Positions 35,698-45,882 of a stretch of 64,000 nt of DNA are shown here, piece by piece (positions within the stretch are counted from its first letter, which is position 1; each line of letters begins with the position of its first letter). The stretch comes from Roseibium marinum (GTDB lineage Bacteria > Pseudomonadota > Alphaproteobacteria > Rhizobiales > Stappiaceae). The position numbers were made by a program, and so were the translations under genes. The stretch is taken from positions 1,364,001 to 1,428,000 of the forward strand of contig NZ_PPCN01000001.1 in the NCBI RefSeq assembly GCF_002906165.1, in the 5' to 3' direction. The notes below the pieces were generated by a model, which worked only from the letters and a program-made list of their open reading frames with translations, made no database searches and was not told the origin of the DNA.

Positions 35698-38415
35698 TCA
35701 GGCGGAGGCGGTCTCTTTCTCCGATTGCGGGGGTGTCTTGCCGTCGTCTTCCTGTGCTGCTTCGCCTTCCGTAGCTCTGACCTGAGCCCCGGCCTGAACG
35801 CCGATGTCTGTTTGAGTGTCCTGGGCGGGAACATCCTGCGCTTCCGGCTCATCCTTCTTTTCGGACTGCGCGGCAACGTCCGGGGTCTTGGCGAACATCG
35901 ACACGACCGGATCTTCAAACTCGGGGCCATCCGGGTCGGTGTTCATAAGCTGCCGTTTTATAGCGAGCTTGGACACGTGATCGCGCAGACCGGGATGCTC
36001 CTCCATCAGCTTTTTGAAGTCCTGGGCCTTGAGGCTCAGGAGCTGGCAATAGCCGAGCGCGTAGACGTCGGCGCTGCGGCGGCCTCCCGTCATCAGGGCG
36101 ATCTCGCCAAAAACGTCACCGCGGCCAAGCCGGACGTTGTGCGTCGGCGCGCGCACTTCGACGGCGCCTGACGCGATGAAATAGGCGGCATCGCCCCGGT
36201 CGCCCTTGCGGATCAGTTTCTCGCCGGGCGTGGCGAATTGCGGCCGCATGGTTTTCTGGATGGCTTTCTGCTGCTTGCGCGGAAGATCGACAAACAGCGG
36301 ATGCGCGCTGATCAGCTCGCGGGTTTTCAACCCGAGATCGAGTTTGGGTCTGGTATGGCAGGCCCGCCACATCTGCTCCACTTCCCGCAAAAGGTTGCGG
36401 TGCAACTCCGTGCCGATGAGCATCTGGCCCTTGGCGTCGTCATAGGCCTTTTCTTCCAGGCGCACGCCGGCTTTCCGCAGAAACTGGTTTTCCAACGCGT
36501 CGGCATAGTCAGGATACTGGAGGCGCAAGGCCTCGATCGCCTGAACGGTCTCCTCCCGGCGGATGTTGAGCGTGTCCTTGAGGATGCCCGCGATCCGGTC
36601 CCCCAGCAAGGGGCGGATCCGGCGGTCGTTGAACTCGATCAGTTCATCGGCCAGGATGCGGTAGACGAGCAGAAACTCGAAACGGTCGGCAAGGCGGATG
36701 GCAAGAGGCCGGGTAATCCTGAAATGCCTTTGCAGCATTTGCGCGAGCCGGAAACCGAGCCCGAATTTCAGAGGCTGGCGGGTGGCCGCGTTGTAGCCGG
36801 AACGGCCGTCCGAGCGTGTCAGGTCGCCGGTTCGCCCGGTCAATGCGAGAAAACGGGAAACCGATCTGCCCGAAATCGTCTTGTCGTGAAAATGCTCCAG
36901 CACGAGCTGCTGTTCCCGGTCGGCCAGGGCGACCAGGCCGATACGCACGCGGTCCCAGTCCTTGAGTTCCTCAAGCTTGTTGGTTTCGGCGGCGGCGGCG
37001 GTGGACCTTCCGGCGTAATCCTTGATCACATCGCCGGTGACACGCGGCTCGATATGGTATTTGCCGGCGGCGGTCTGGATTTCGTGGCGCACATCGGAAA
37101 GCGCCAGGGCGAGAAACTGGGTTCGAACAGCTTCGTCCCGGGCGTTCAGACGGTCCAGGCCGAGAAGACGGATCAGCGGTTTCAGGCTGGTGCCGTAAAC
37201 CAGCAACGTGAACAGGACGAAACCGGTTGCCAGCTTGGTCACGAACCCCGAAACCTCATGGGAAAGTCCCGAATGTTCCGAAACGCTGAGGGCCAGGGTC
37301 AGGGTGACCGCGCCGCGCATACCTCCCCACAGCATGACGGTCTTGAATTTGTTGTTGACGGACTGGCCGGCGCCCAGGGTGCTCAGCATCGGCAGCAGTC
37401 CGAAAATCACCACCGCCCGCGCAGCGAGTGCGGCAACGATGACGACAAGCAGCAGCAGGATGTCGATCGGGCTGAAGCCTTCCACGAACCGGGGGATCAG
37501 GATCGCCGACAGCAGGAAGATCAGCGACGCGGCCCAGAAGGAGATCTGTTCCCAGACCGCATGGAGAAACTGCCAGCTGGAAGGCTGAATGCGGGCGGGG
37601 CCGTAGAGATTGAAGACGGTGCCGGCGCAAACCACGGCGACCACCGCGGACACATCCGCAAACTGGTCGCTGAACACATAGGTGCCGTAGGGCAGGGCCA
37701 GGCTCAAGGTGACCTGCGCAAGCGGAAGGTCGCGCATCATGGGCAGCAGACTGACGGCAAGTCGCGCCAGGACTGTCCCGACGATGACGCCCCCCGCGAA
37801 AGAGCGCAGGAATGAGAGGACCGTCTCATCCACTGTCAGCGTCTTCTCGCCAGTAAGAATATCGATGAGCAGGACGAAGATGACGATTGCCGCGGCATCG
37901 TTCAAAAGGCTTTCGCCTTCCACGATCCGCCCGAGCCGCGCCGGCGCGCCGATATCCCTGAATATGGCGACGACGGCGACCGGGTCTGTGGTCGCGACGA
38001 TCGCGCCCAGTAACAGGCATGCGATGAGTGACATGCCGGACAACGGATAAAGCGCGAAGCCGATGAAGAACGTCGCGACAAAGACAGCGACGACGGCCAT
38101 GACGAGGATCGGCGCGATATCTTCCAGGATCCGCCGGATGTCGAGCGTCAGCGCGGTCTGGAACAGCAATATCGGCAGAAAGATGTAAAGGATCATCTCC
38201 GAGTCCAGCGGGGGATGGACGAAGACATTAGCGATTGTATTGAATGCGTCGGTCCGCGGTGTGTAGAGCAGATAGATCGCCAGGATGCCGATGAGGGTGC
38301 CGACCATTGCCAAAAGTACGCTGGAAGCGATCCCCAGACGGCGGGCCAGGGGCTGGAGCAGCGATATGGTAATCAGCAGCAGCGCGAAAGCGCCTGTAAT
38401 CAATGGTGTTTCCAT
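35698..38415 (-). CDS. Na+/H+ antiporter (CPA1) with cyclic-nucleotide-binding domain
   Basis: A 905-residue inner-membrane protein. About twelve helices fill residues 1-430, with ATTDP (141-145) and the ion-binding GESLLND motif (Asn172-Asp173) of CPA1/NhaP exchangers. A long cytoplasmic helical region follows (430-690). A CAP/cNMP-binding domain occupies about 690-800, with the phosphate-binding cassette FGEIALMTGGRRSADVYA (769-786) and its arginine present. The last 75 residues are acidic and disordered. The layout recalls sperm NHE (SLC9C) and similar bacterial proteins, so ion exchange is probably gated by cAMP or cGMP. It is divergently placed from neighbouring genes and likely has its own promoter. 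Confidence 0.88.
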   Translation of the reverse strand: METPLITGAFALLLITISLLQPLARRLGIASSVLLAMVGTLIGILAIYLLYTPRTDAFNTIANVFVHPPLDSEMILYIFLPILLFQTALTLDIRRILEDIAPILVMAVVAVFVATFFIGFALYPLSGMSLIACLLLGAIVATTDPVAVVAIFRDIGAPARLGRIVEGESLLNDAAAIVIFVLLIDILTGEKTLTVDETVLSFLRSFAGGVIVGTVLARLAVSLLPMMRDLPLAQVTLSLALPYGTYVFSDQFADVSAVVAVVCAGTVFNLYGPARIQPSSWQFLHAVWEQISFWAASLIFLLSAILIPRFVEGFSPIDILLLLVVIVAALAARAVVIFGLLPMLSTLGAGQSVNNKFKTVMLWGGMRGAVTLTLALSVSEHSGLSHEVSGFVTKLATGFVLFTLLVYGTSLKPLIRLLGLDRLNARDEAVRTQFLALALSDVRHEIQTAAGKYHIEPRVTGDVIKDYAGRSTAAAAETNKLEELKDWDRVRIGLVALADREQQLVLEHFHDKTISGRSVSRFLALTGRTGDLTRSDGRSGYNAATRQPLKFGLGFRLAQMLQRHFRITRPLAIRLADRFEFLLVYRILADELIEFNDRRIRPLLGDRIAGILKDTLNIRREETVQAIEALRLQYPDYADALENQFLRKAGVRLEEKAYDDAKGQMLIGTELHRNLLREVEQMWRACHTRPKLDLGLKTRELISAHPLFVDLPRKQQKAIQKTMRPQFATPGEKLIRKGDRGDAAYFIASGAVEVRAPTHNVRLGRGDVFGEIALMTGGRRSADVYALGYCQLLSLKAQDFKKLMEEHPGLRDHVSKLAIKRQLMNTDPDGPEFEDPVVSMFAKTPDVAAQSEKKDEPEAQDVPAQDTQTDIGVQAGAQVRATEGEAAQEDDGKTPPQSEKETASA

Positions 38416-38525
38416 GAACCCATCGTGCCTTGCGATTGCGGCAATTTCAAATGTGCCTCAATTTGGTTCCGCTGGATCGGGCCGAAATCGGATTTAACGG
38501 CATGACAGCGGAAAGCTGTTGCAAA

Positions 38526-38537
38526 TTAAAGTGTTAG
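38526..38537 (+). repeat. Second copy of the TTAAAGTGTTAG element
   Basis: TTAAAGTGTTAG followed by CGC repeats the flank at 28247-28258 (followed by AGC). Here no inverted-repeat partner is obvious, so it may be a degenerate copy of the same intergenic repeat. Confidence 0.4.
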
Positions 38538-38686
38538 CGCTTCAAATCCATCTTGCCTGAAGGCTCCGCTGCCATTAACAAGCGCGGCTTTTCCGTTAAA
38601 GCCACCCTGTCAGGGCGCTTCGCTTCCAAAGCGATAGCAGTATTTCTGCTTAAGAAGCGTAAAGGCGCCGGTTCGGCCTGCCCTCA

Positions 38687-39649
38687 TTATAAGTCCATAC
38701 CCTGGTTTGCTTTGCCTGCGGCAGGCCTGTCTTGCAAGCTGGATGCTTTGCGTTCCGAAAGCCAGATTCCGCCCAGAACCAGGGTCAGAGCCAGGCCGTG
38801 ATGCCATTTGAATGGCTCGCCGAGGATCGACACCGCAAGGATGGCTGCGAATATGGGTACGAGATTGATGAAGACACCGGCTCGCGCCGGGCCGATCAGT
38901 TCCACACCGCGCATGAAGAAGATCTGCGCCAGGCAGGACGGAAAGAGGGAAATGTAGAGAACCACCATCCAGCCTTTGACCGTCGGCCATTGCGCGGTGC
39001 CGGAGGCCAGCTCGAAGACAAGACCGGGAACGGAGGTGACCGCCGATATGGCCGAAAGCACGGCGAAAAAGGCAAGACCGGAGACCTGGGGTCTGTTCCT
39101 GAGGGCAAGGGTATAACCAGAATAGAGCACGCAGGCGATCAGCATGACGCCGTCGCCCGGGTTCACCGCGAGCGCCAGCAGGGTGTCCAGATTTCCCTGT
39201 GAGGCGACCAGCGTCACCCCCGCGAGCGTCAGCAGGATGCCCAGGATTTGCAGCACCCGCACGCCGGTGCTGAACGCGATCACGGATCCGATCAACACGA
39301 AAATCGGGATGGACCCCTGGATAATGCCGAGATTGACGGCCGTTGTCCGTGTGGCCGCGATATAGAACAGGGTGTTGAAACCGACATAACCGAACACGGC
39401 CATCAGGATCATGCGCGGAAAATAAGGGCGCATGACAGGCCATTCCGCGCGGATACGTATCCACAGCGATGGCATCAGTATGCCCGCGACAATCACCCAG
39501 CGCAGGAAGACCACCACCATGGGAGAGACTTCGCCGACGGCCAGGCGCCCGGCGACCGTGTTGCCACCGAAGAACAGGGCGGTGAGGGCGAGCATCAGAA
39601 TGGCGTTGCCGTAGGTCAGGCCGCCAAATCGTCTCGTAATCGAAAGCAT
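38687..39649 (-). CDS. EamA/DMT-family transporter
   Basis: A 320-residue inner-membrane protein with about ten helices in two EamA repeats, typical of drug/metabolite exporters (RhaT/YdcZ-like). Characteristic bits are FFGGNTVAGRLAV near the start and LGEPFKWHHGLALTLVLGGI near the end. AAAGG six bases before ATG 39649 was used to set the start; the frame is open to 39826. It is divergent from glcB. The substrate is unknown. Confidence 0.85.
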   Translation of the reverse strand: MLSITRRFGGLTYGNAILMLALTALFFGGNTVAGRLAVGEVSPMVVVFLRWVIVAGILMPSLWIRIRAEWPVMRPYFPRMILMAVFGYVGFNTLFYIAATRTTAVNLGIIQGSIPIFVLIGSVIAFSTGVRVLQILGILLTLAGVTLVASQGNLDTLLALAVNPGDGVMLIACVLYSGYTLALRNRPQVSGLAFFAVLSAISAVTSVPGLVFELASGTAQWPTVKGWMVVLYISLFPSCLAQIFFMRGVELIGPARAGVFINLVPIFAAILAVSILGEPFKWHHGLALTLVLGGIWLSERKASSLQDRPAAGKANQGMDL

Positions 39650-39859
39650 AAGGACCTTTCCGCGAAAAGCGGTGCTGATGCCGACATCGGTACTGGAAGA
39701 ACGCAGGGACCGAAAGGGCCTTCTGTTCGAAATCGAGTGCGTCTCCCGGAGATAATACCCCGGATTGTTTCCAAAACGGAAAAAGTCATGGGTGAACCCG
39801 GCCAATTGACGCCCGCCCTCTTTCATCCCAAAACACTGGCAAAGTGCTAGTAAAGGGTC

Positions 39860-39877
39860 TCAGGGTCGTAACCCTGA
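39860..39877. promoter_or_regulatory. Hairpin in the malate synthase leader
   Basis: TCAGGGT-CGTA-ACCCTGA is a perfect 7-bp inverted repeat 27 bases before the glcB ATG. It may be an operator or an mRNA leader hairpin; no family is recognised. Confidence 0.4.
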
Positions 39878-39904
39878 ACGCGAGCGGATTTTAGGGAGAC
39901 AGGA

Positions 39905-42067
39905 ATGACCGGCCGGATCGATATCCATGGATTGAAAGTTGCCAAGGTGCTCTTCGATTTCATCAACGCCGAAGCCTTGCCGGAGACAGGTGTCGACCAG
40001 GATCATTTCTGGAAAAGCCTTGCCGCGCTGATTCACGATCTGGCTCCCGTCAACCGGGCTTTGCTGGATAAGCGCGATGCCATGCAGGCGAAAATCGACG
40101 CCTGGCACAAGGCCAATCCGGGCACCCCGGACATGGTGGCCTACAAATCCTTCCTGAGCGAAATCGGCTATCTGGTTCCCGATGAAGGCGATTTCGAGGT
40201 CGGGACAACCGATGTCGATCCGGAAATCGGCGAAGTCGCCGGTCCCCAGCTTGTCGTTCCGGTGATGAATGCGCGATACGCGTTGAACGCCGCCAATTCC
40301 CGTTGGGGATCGCTCTATGACGCGCTTTACGGCACGGACGCCATGGGCTCCCGGCCGCAGGGCGGTGGATTTGACGAAGCGCGTGGGGCTGAAGTGATCG
40401 CCTATGCCCGCAAGGTTCTCGACGAGGCGGCGCCGTTGACGAGTGGAAGCTGGTCAGGTGTCACAGGCCTCGCCGTGAAAGGCGGGGCGCTTCAGGTCGC
40501 GACGGAAACCGGTTCCGCGTCCCTTGCCGATGAAGCCCAGTTCGCAGGATACTCCGGCGATGCAAGTGCTCCCTACAAGGTTCTTCTGGTCAAGAACGGT
40601 CTTCATCTGGAAATCAATATCGACGGGCAACATCCGATCGGCAGGACCGACAAGGCCCATATTTCCGATATCGTTCTGGAATCCGCCATGTCGACGATCA
40701 TGGATTGCGAGGATTCCGTGGCCGCGGTCGACGCGCAGGACAAGGTGGCCGTCTACACCAACTGGCTCGGCCTGATGAGGGGCGATCTGGAAGAGACGTT
40801 TGAAAAGGGCGGCGAAACCGTCACCCGGCGCATGCATGGCGACCGGCACTACACGGCGCCGGACGGCAGCGCCGTGACGCTCCATGGCCGCTCGCTGCTG
40901 CTGGTGCGCAATGTCGGCCATCTGATGACCATTGACGCGGTCCTGGACAGGGATGGCAACGAAGTGCCGGAAGGTCTTCTGGACGCCATGATCACATCGC
41001 TGATCGCGCTGCACGATATCGGTCCGAACGGCCGGGAAACCAACAGCCGTGCCGGTTCTGTCTATATCGTCAAGCCGAAGATGCACGGTCCTGAGGAAGT
41101 GGCCTTCGCCTCGCGGATTTTCGACCGGGTGGAGGACGCGCTCGGCATGACGCGCCATACTCTCAAGATGGGTATCATGGACGAGGAACGCCGCACCACG
41201 GTGAACCTGAAGGAATGCATCCGCCAGGCGAAAGACCGGGTGTTCTTCATCAACACCGGGTTCCTCGACCGGACCGGAGACGAGATGCACACCTCCATGG
41301 AAGCCGGACCGATGATCCGCAAGGGTGACATGAAAGCCGCACCCTGGATCACCGCCTATGAAAACAACAACGTCGATGTAGGGCTGGCCTGCGGGCTTCC
41401 CGGACATGCTCAGATCGGCAAGGGTATGTGGGCGATGCCGGATCTGATGAAAGCCATGCTGGAGCAGAAGATCGGCCACCCGATGGCCGGGGCGAACACG
41501 GCCTGGGTACCGTCGCCGACGGCGGCCACCCTGCATGCCCTGCATTATCACAAGGTGTCCGTCGCGCAGCGCCAGGCGGAACTGAAATCCCGCGAAAGCG
41601 CCAGACTGGAAGACATTCTGTCCATTCTCGTCGCCGTCAGGCCGAACTGGACACCGGAAGATATCCAGGCCGAGCTCGACAACAACGCCCAGGGCATTCT
41701 GGGATATGTCGTGCGCTGGGTGGAGCAGGGCATCGGCTGCTCCAAGGTTCCGGACATCAACAATGTCGGCCTTATGGAAGACCGGGCGACATTGCGCATT
41801 TCATCGCAGCACATCGCCAACTGGCTGCATCACGGTGTGGTCGGCAAGGACCAGGTCATGGAAACCATGAAGCGGATGGCCGCCGTGGTCGATGGTCAGA
41901 ATGCCGGAGACCCCGGCTACCGCCCAATGGCCGCGGATTTCGACAACTCCGTCGCCTTCCAGGCGGCCTGTGAGCTGGTGCTGGAAGGGACGAAACAGCC
42001 GAACGGCTATACCGAGCCGGTCCTCCACCGCCGCCGTATCGAGTTCAAGGCTAAGACGGCTGCGTGA
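39905..42067 (+). CDS. glcB: Malate synthase G
   Basis: Condenses glyoxylate with acetyl-CoA to malate, completing the glyoxylate route and allowing growth on glycolate or C2 compounds. The 720-residue length is normal for the G isoform. Landmarks include the N-terminal [12 protein letters not shown], the active-site segments [14 protein letters not shown] and [15 protein letters not shown] [11 protein letters not shown], and the C-terminal [21 protein letters not shown] lies six bases before the ATG. An 8-bp hairpin (GACACGCG / CGCGTGTC, 42066-42090) overlaps the stop codon and may end the transcript. The GlcD-like enzyme at the start of the window could supply glyoxylate, but the two genes are far apart. 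Confidence 0.95.
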   Translation: MTGRIDIHGLKVAKVLFDFINAEALPETGVDQDHFWKSLAALIHDLAPVNRALLDKRDAMQAKIDAWHKANPGTPDMVAYKSFLSEIGYLVPDEGDFEVGTTDVDPEIGEVAGPQLVVPVMNARYALNAANSRWGSLYDALYGTDAMGSRPQGGGFDEARGAEVIAYARKVLDEAAPLTSGSWSGVTGLAVKGGALQVATETGSASLADEAQFAGYSGDASAPYKVLLVKNGLHLEINIDGQHPIGRTDKAHISDIVLESAMSTIMDCEDSVAAVDAQDKVAVYTNWLGLMRGDLEETFEKGGETVTRRMHGDRHYTAPDGSAVTLHGRSLLLVRNVGHLMTIDAVLDRDGNEVPEGLLDAMITSLIALHDIGPNGRETNSRAGSVYIVKPKMHGPEEVAFASRIFDRVEDALGMTRHTLKMGIMDEERRTTVNLKECIRQAKDRVFFINTGFLDRTGDEMHTSMEAGPMIRKGDMKAAPWITAYENNNVDVGLACGLPGHAQIGKGMWAMPDLMKAMLEQKIGHPMAGANTAWVPSPTAATLHALHYHKVSVAQRQAELKSRESARLEDILSILVAVRPNWTPEDIQAELDNNAQGILGYVVRWVEQGIGCSKVPDINNVGLMEDRATLRISSQHIANWLHHGVVGKDQVMETMKRMAAVVDGQNAGDPGYRPMAADFDNSVAFQAACELVLEGTKQPNGYTEPVLHRRRIEFKAKTAA

Positions 42068-42364
42068 CACGCGGACGCCGGGCGCGTGTCAGCGTCCCGG
42101 CCGTTCGTGCGCTGGGTCGGCCTGCGGCCTGAGCGTCTGGAGACAGGCGTGTGGACCGGACATTCGCCGGTGCATTGCAAACGGTAAACGCCTAAAAATT
42201 GAAACAAGTCCGTGCGGCCGGAACAAACGTTTTGGAACATCGATAAGCTATTGATTTCATAGGGTTAGGATAGTTCACTTTCCATTAATGATATTGCATT
42301 TCAAACACGTATTTTTACGAATTCCGTAGGGAAAGACGGTAGCTTGCATCTTCTGGAGTAAAAG

Positions 42365-44458
42365 ATGCTGACTGTACTCTCGTGCATTGCTTTCGAGCAT
42401 GATCCGCTTTTTGTTATTCTGGCGGTAATTATTCTGACGGTCGGAGCGGTTCTGACCATGCGGCTTTACACGAGAGTGCGCCGTACGCAGGGCAATCTCA
42501 AATACATGTGGCTGCTGCTTTGCGGTCTGATCGCAGGCGGAACGATCTGGAGCACGCATTTTGTCGCGATGATCGCCTACGAGAGCCCGTTCATTCTTGG
42601 ATACGATCCCGGTATGACCGCGATATCGCTTCTTGTCGCGGTGTCCGGCGCGACCGCCGGATTGCTGATCAGCAGCGTCACGCGGCGATCGATGCTGATC
42701 GAGGTTGGCGGGCTGGTTTTCGGAGCCTCCATCGCGATCATGCACTTCATCGGCATCGAGGCGATGAAGGTCTCCGGGCTCCTGACGCTCTCCATGCCGT
42801 ATGTGGTCGCATCAGTCATTCTTTCCTGTGTTTTCGGAATGCTGGCGACCAGCCGTGTCGCGCGGCCGGTGACACGCTATTGCAAATACGGCGCCGTGCT
42901 CAGCTTTATTCTGGCGGTAGCCAGCCTGCATTTTGTCGCCATGGCTGGCGTGGATCTCATGCCGCTGCGTCTGGACGGCAGCGGCAAGGACCTTGTTTCC
43001 AATCAGCTCGTGGGAATAGCCATCGTTTTCACGATGGGTGTTCTCATGCTGTCGGCAATGATCACCTATTCAATCGATTCCGCGAACGCTCAGGATGCAG
43101 ACAACAAGCTGCATCACATGGCTCATCACGACCCGATGACCGGGCTGCCGAACCGCGGAGCTCTCGACCGGCATCTGGAGGCAATACTGTCCAGTGTCAC
43201 AAATGACAACGCACGCATCGTCGTGATGAACTGCAATCTGACCAGGTTCAAGGAAGTGAACGAGGTTCTCGGCTACTCCGGCGGGGACGCATTGTTGCGT
43301 CATGTCGCCAAATGCCTGTCGGAGCACCTGGAACAGGACGAATATATTGCCAGGCTCAGCGGTGACGAGTTCGTCATTGTCGGCAAACCCGTCTATAACC
43401 GCGGGTATATACTCGATTTCTGCAAACGGGTGCAGAAGCTGGTTTCGCTGCCTATGACATGGCGGGACGAGGATATCCGCGTTGGCTGCAGTGTCGGCTA
43501 TGCGCTTTACCCGGACCATGCGTCCTGCGGGGTGCAGCTTCTTGAGGCCGCGGAGCAGGCAATGCGCCGGGCGAAGGCGGAGGGAGGAAATACCGCCCTT
43601 TGTTACGATGCGGATCAGGACCAGCAGACCCGCGACCGCAGCGCCCTTGCCATGGATCTGCGCAATGCGCTCAAAAACGGCGAATTCGAACTCTATTATC
43701 AGCTTCAGAATGACGTAAAGACACGGGCTGTCACCGGTACGGAGGTGTTGCTGCGCTGGAACCACCCGAAGCGCGGAAAAGTACCGCCCTCCGAATTCAT
43801 TCCCATTGCGGAGGAAACCGGATTGATCCTCGAAATCGGCGCCTGGGTCATCCGCACGGCCTGCCATGAGGCAGCTGCCTGGCCGGCGCCTGTCAAGATC
43901 GCCGTGAATATCGCCCAGGTACAGCTTTCCGACAGCAAATTTCCACGCTTTGTCGAACACACGCTCAAACGCAGCGGACTGGATCCGGCCCGGCTCGAAC
44001 TGGAGATTACGGAAACCGGCATTATCGCCGACACGTCAAAAGCGCTGCAGATCATTCATCAACTCAAGCGTCTGGGCGTGCGTATCGCGATGGACGACTA
44101 CGGAACCGGTTACTCCTCGCTCGCGACACTGCAGGCCTTCCCCTTCGACAAGATCAAGATCGACCGGGAATTCGTCAAGGATCTGGGCAGGAACAGGCAA
44201 TCCGATGCCATTGTGAAAGCCACGATTATCCTGGCGGAAAGCCTTGATATACCGGTGCTCGCCGAGGGTGTGGAAACCGAGGAGCACCTCCGTCTCCTGG
44301 CCGCGCAGGGTTGTAACGAGGTCCAGGGTTTTCTCTTCGGCCAGCCCATGCCAGCCTGCGATATCCGGTCTCTGGTAACCAGGCTCGCGGCGGATCGGTC
44401 CGGGGAGGCAACGCCTCGTAAGGCCGGTGAAGTCGGGTTCGTCAGCCAGGTCGCGTGA
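42365..44458 (+). CDS. MHYT-GGDEF-EAL membrane signalling protein
   Basis: A 697-residue protein. Residues 1-240 carry seven membrane helices with an MHYT-type sensor: THFVAM (64-69), MHFIGI (126-131) and LHFVAM (188-193), thought to bind metal or gases such as O2, CO or NO. The GGDEF domain (about 250-420) reads SGDEF at 332-336, and its upstream metal site is CNLTRFK where active enzymes have two Asp, so it is probably inactive. The EAL domain (about 430-680) reads EVL at 460-462 and keeps LELEITE, MDDYGTGYSS, KIDREF and AEGVET. It most likely degrades c-di-GMP. A GGAG lies six bases before the ATG. Confidence 0.88.
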   Translation: MLTVLSCIAFEHDPLFVILAVIILTVGAVLTMRLYTRVRRTQGNLKYMWLLLCGLIAGGTIWSTHFVAMIAYESPFILGYDPGMTAISLLVAVSGATAGLLISSVTRRSMLIEVGGLVFGASIAIMHFIGIEAMKVSGLLTLSMPYVVASVILSCVFGMLATSRVARPVTRYCKYGAVLSFILAVASLHFVAMAGVDLMPLRLDGSGKDLVSNQLVGIAIVFTMGVLMLSAMITYSIDSANAQDADNKLHHMAHHDPMTGLPNRGALDRHLEAILSSVTNDNARIVVMNCNLTRFKEVNEVLGYSGGDALLRHVAKCLSEHLEQDEYIARLSGDEFVIVGKPVYNRGYILDFCKRVQKLVSLPMTWRDEDIRVGCSVGYALYPDHASCGVQLLEAAEQAMRRAKAEGGNTALCYDADQDQQTRDRSALAMDLRNALKNGEFELYYQLQNDVKTRAVTGTEVLLRWNHPKRGKVPPSEFIPIAEETGLILEIGAWVIRTACHEAAAWPAPVKIAVNIAQVQLSDSKFPRFVEHTLKRSGLDPARLELEITETGIIADTSKALQIIHQLKRLGVRIAMDDYGTGYSSLATLQAFPFDKIKIDREFVKDLGRNRQSDAIVKATIILAESLDIPVLAEGVETEEHLRLLAAQGCNEVQGFLFGQPMPACDIRSLVTRLAADRSGEATPRKAGEVGFVSQVA

Positions 44459-44544
44459 CAAGGTTGCATCTCTGCGGACCGGTTACGGGAAGGCCGGTGT
44501 TCAGGGCGTCCCTGTCTTCGGCATTCGGCCCTGACGGATGGTAT

Positions 44545-44668
44545 CGCTTAGAGTGTGTCGCGTTTAAGCGAATTCGTGGATTCAGGAGGACGTCCGAGGC
44601 AGCGTTTGCATTGCAAATGCGTTCGGGCGATTTCCTGAATTCATTTTGACGCGACGCGCCTTAGAGCG
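44545..44668. repeat. Palindromic intergenic repeat element of about 124 bp
   Basis: The ends pair: CGCTTAGAG...GTCGCGT on the left (44545-44564) against ACGCGAC...CCTTAGAGCG on the right. Inner arms also pair (GGATTCAGGA 44578-44587 / TCCTGAAT 44633-44640), around a central TTTGCATTGCAAA palindrome. It looks like a non-autonomous repetitive element. Its right end overlaps the stop codon of the enolase-superfamily gene. Confidence 0.55.
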
Positions 44669-45872
44669 GAAGAGCCGGGCTTTCCTGAAACCCGAGATGC
44701 AGCTCGTTGCCCTTGTAGGGGTTGGCGCGGGCGACGTCTTCATTGAGGTCGTGGCCAAGGCCCGGTTCGCCCGAGGGGATGACATAGCCGTCCTCCCAGC
44801 GGATCGGTGTTTTCAGAAGATCGGCATAAAAGCCATCGAACCTGCGGATCGATTCCAGCACCAGGAAATTCGGGCTGCAGGTGGCCAGCTGGATATTGGC
44901 GAGGGCAACCAGCGGACCGCAGTAGAGATGCGGCGCGATCTGCGCGGAGCGGCATTCGGCCATCGACGCGATCTTCTTGCCCTCCAGTAGCCCGCCGACC
45001 CGGCCGAGGTTCATCTGGAGAATGGCCGCTGCCCCGGTTTCCAGCACCCTGGAGAACTCGTACTTCGTGCAAAGCCGTTCGCCGGTCGCAACGGGAATGG
45101 AGGTGAAACGGGCGACCTCCGCCATGTCCTCGGGCCGTTCGGGCGGGATGGGCTCTTCGAACCACAGCGGATCGTAGGCTTCCAGCCGGCGGGCAAGGCG
45201 CTTGGCGCCCGAAACCGTGAACTGGCCGTGGGTGCCGAACAACAGGTCGGCCCTTGTCCCGACAGCTTCGCGTATGGCGCGGCAGAAGCCTTCCGAACGG
45301 TCCAGGTCCTCCAGGCTCGGCTGATGGCCGTCATAGATGGTGTAGGCCCCGGCCGGGTCGAACTTGACCGCCGTGAACCCCTGCTCGACGGCTTTGAGGG
45401 CGACTTCGGCGGCCATATCCGGATCGTTGTAGACATTCGGCAGGGCAGGGTTCGGATAGACGTCGCCTTCCGCCGGGTAGAGATAGGTATAGGTGCGCAG
45501 CCTCTCGTGCACCTTGCCGCCAAGCAGCTCGTAGGCCGGCTTGCCCGCCGCCTTGCCGATTATGTCCCAGCAGGCCATTTCCAGACCGGACAGCACGCCC
45601 ATCACCGTCACATCCGGGCGCTGGGTGTAGCCGGCGCCATAGGTCTTGTGCCAGAGCTTCTCGATATGATGCGGATCCGCGCCTTCGAACTGGCGCTGGA
45701 AAACATCTTTCGCCATTTCGGCCACCAGATGCGGGCCGAAGGTGGCGTTGTAGATTTCGCCGTAGCCGGTGATACCGCAGGCCGTCACCAGTTTGACGAA
45801 GATGAAATAGCGTCCGCCGTGGCGCGGCGGGGCGTTTTCAACCACAAAGGTCTCGATTTGGTCGAGTTTCAT
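44661..45872 (-). CDS. Mandelate racemase/muconate lactonizing enzyme family protein
   Basis: A 403-residue enolase-superfamily enzyme. The N-terminal capping domain is normal; the barrel has KFDP (about 170), FGTHGQFTV with a candidate catalytic His, WFEEPIPPE and the acidic metal residue in VATGERL. The family includes sugar-acid dehydratases and racemases; the exact substrate cannot be told. It is the last gene of an operon with aldehyde dehydrogenase and GMC oxidoreductase, divergent from a LysR regulator. The last codons and stop lie inside an intergenic repeat element. Confidence 0.85.
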   Translation of the reverse strand: MKLDQIETFVVENAPPRHGGRYFIFVKLVTACGITGYGEIYNATFGPHLVAEMAKDVFQRQFEGADPHHIEKLWHKTYGAGYTQRPDVTVMGVLSGLEMACWDIIGKAAGKPAYELLGGKVHERLRTYTYLYPAEGDVYPNPALPNVYNDPDMAAEVALKAVEQGFTAVKFDPAGAYTIYDGHQPSLEDLDRSEGFCRAIREAVGTRADLLFGTHGQFTVSGAKRLARRLEAYDPLWFEEPIPPERPEDMAEVARFTSIPVATGERLCTKYEFSRVLETGAAAILQMNLGRVGGLLEGKKIASMAECRSAQIAPHLYCGPLVALANIQLATCSPNFLVLESIRRFDGFYADLLKTPIRWEDGYVIPSGEPGLGHDLNEDVARANPYKGNELHLGFQESPALPL

Positions 45873-45882
45873 TTGGAACCGT

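Noticed and set aside
36238..37815. A 525-codon open frame on the plus strand, opposite the antiporter gene
   Set aside because: It is a shadow of the strongly supported antiporter gene; its protein is rich in Gln, Arg and Gly with no domain, as expected from reversed GC-rich codons.
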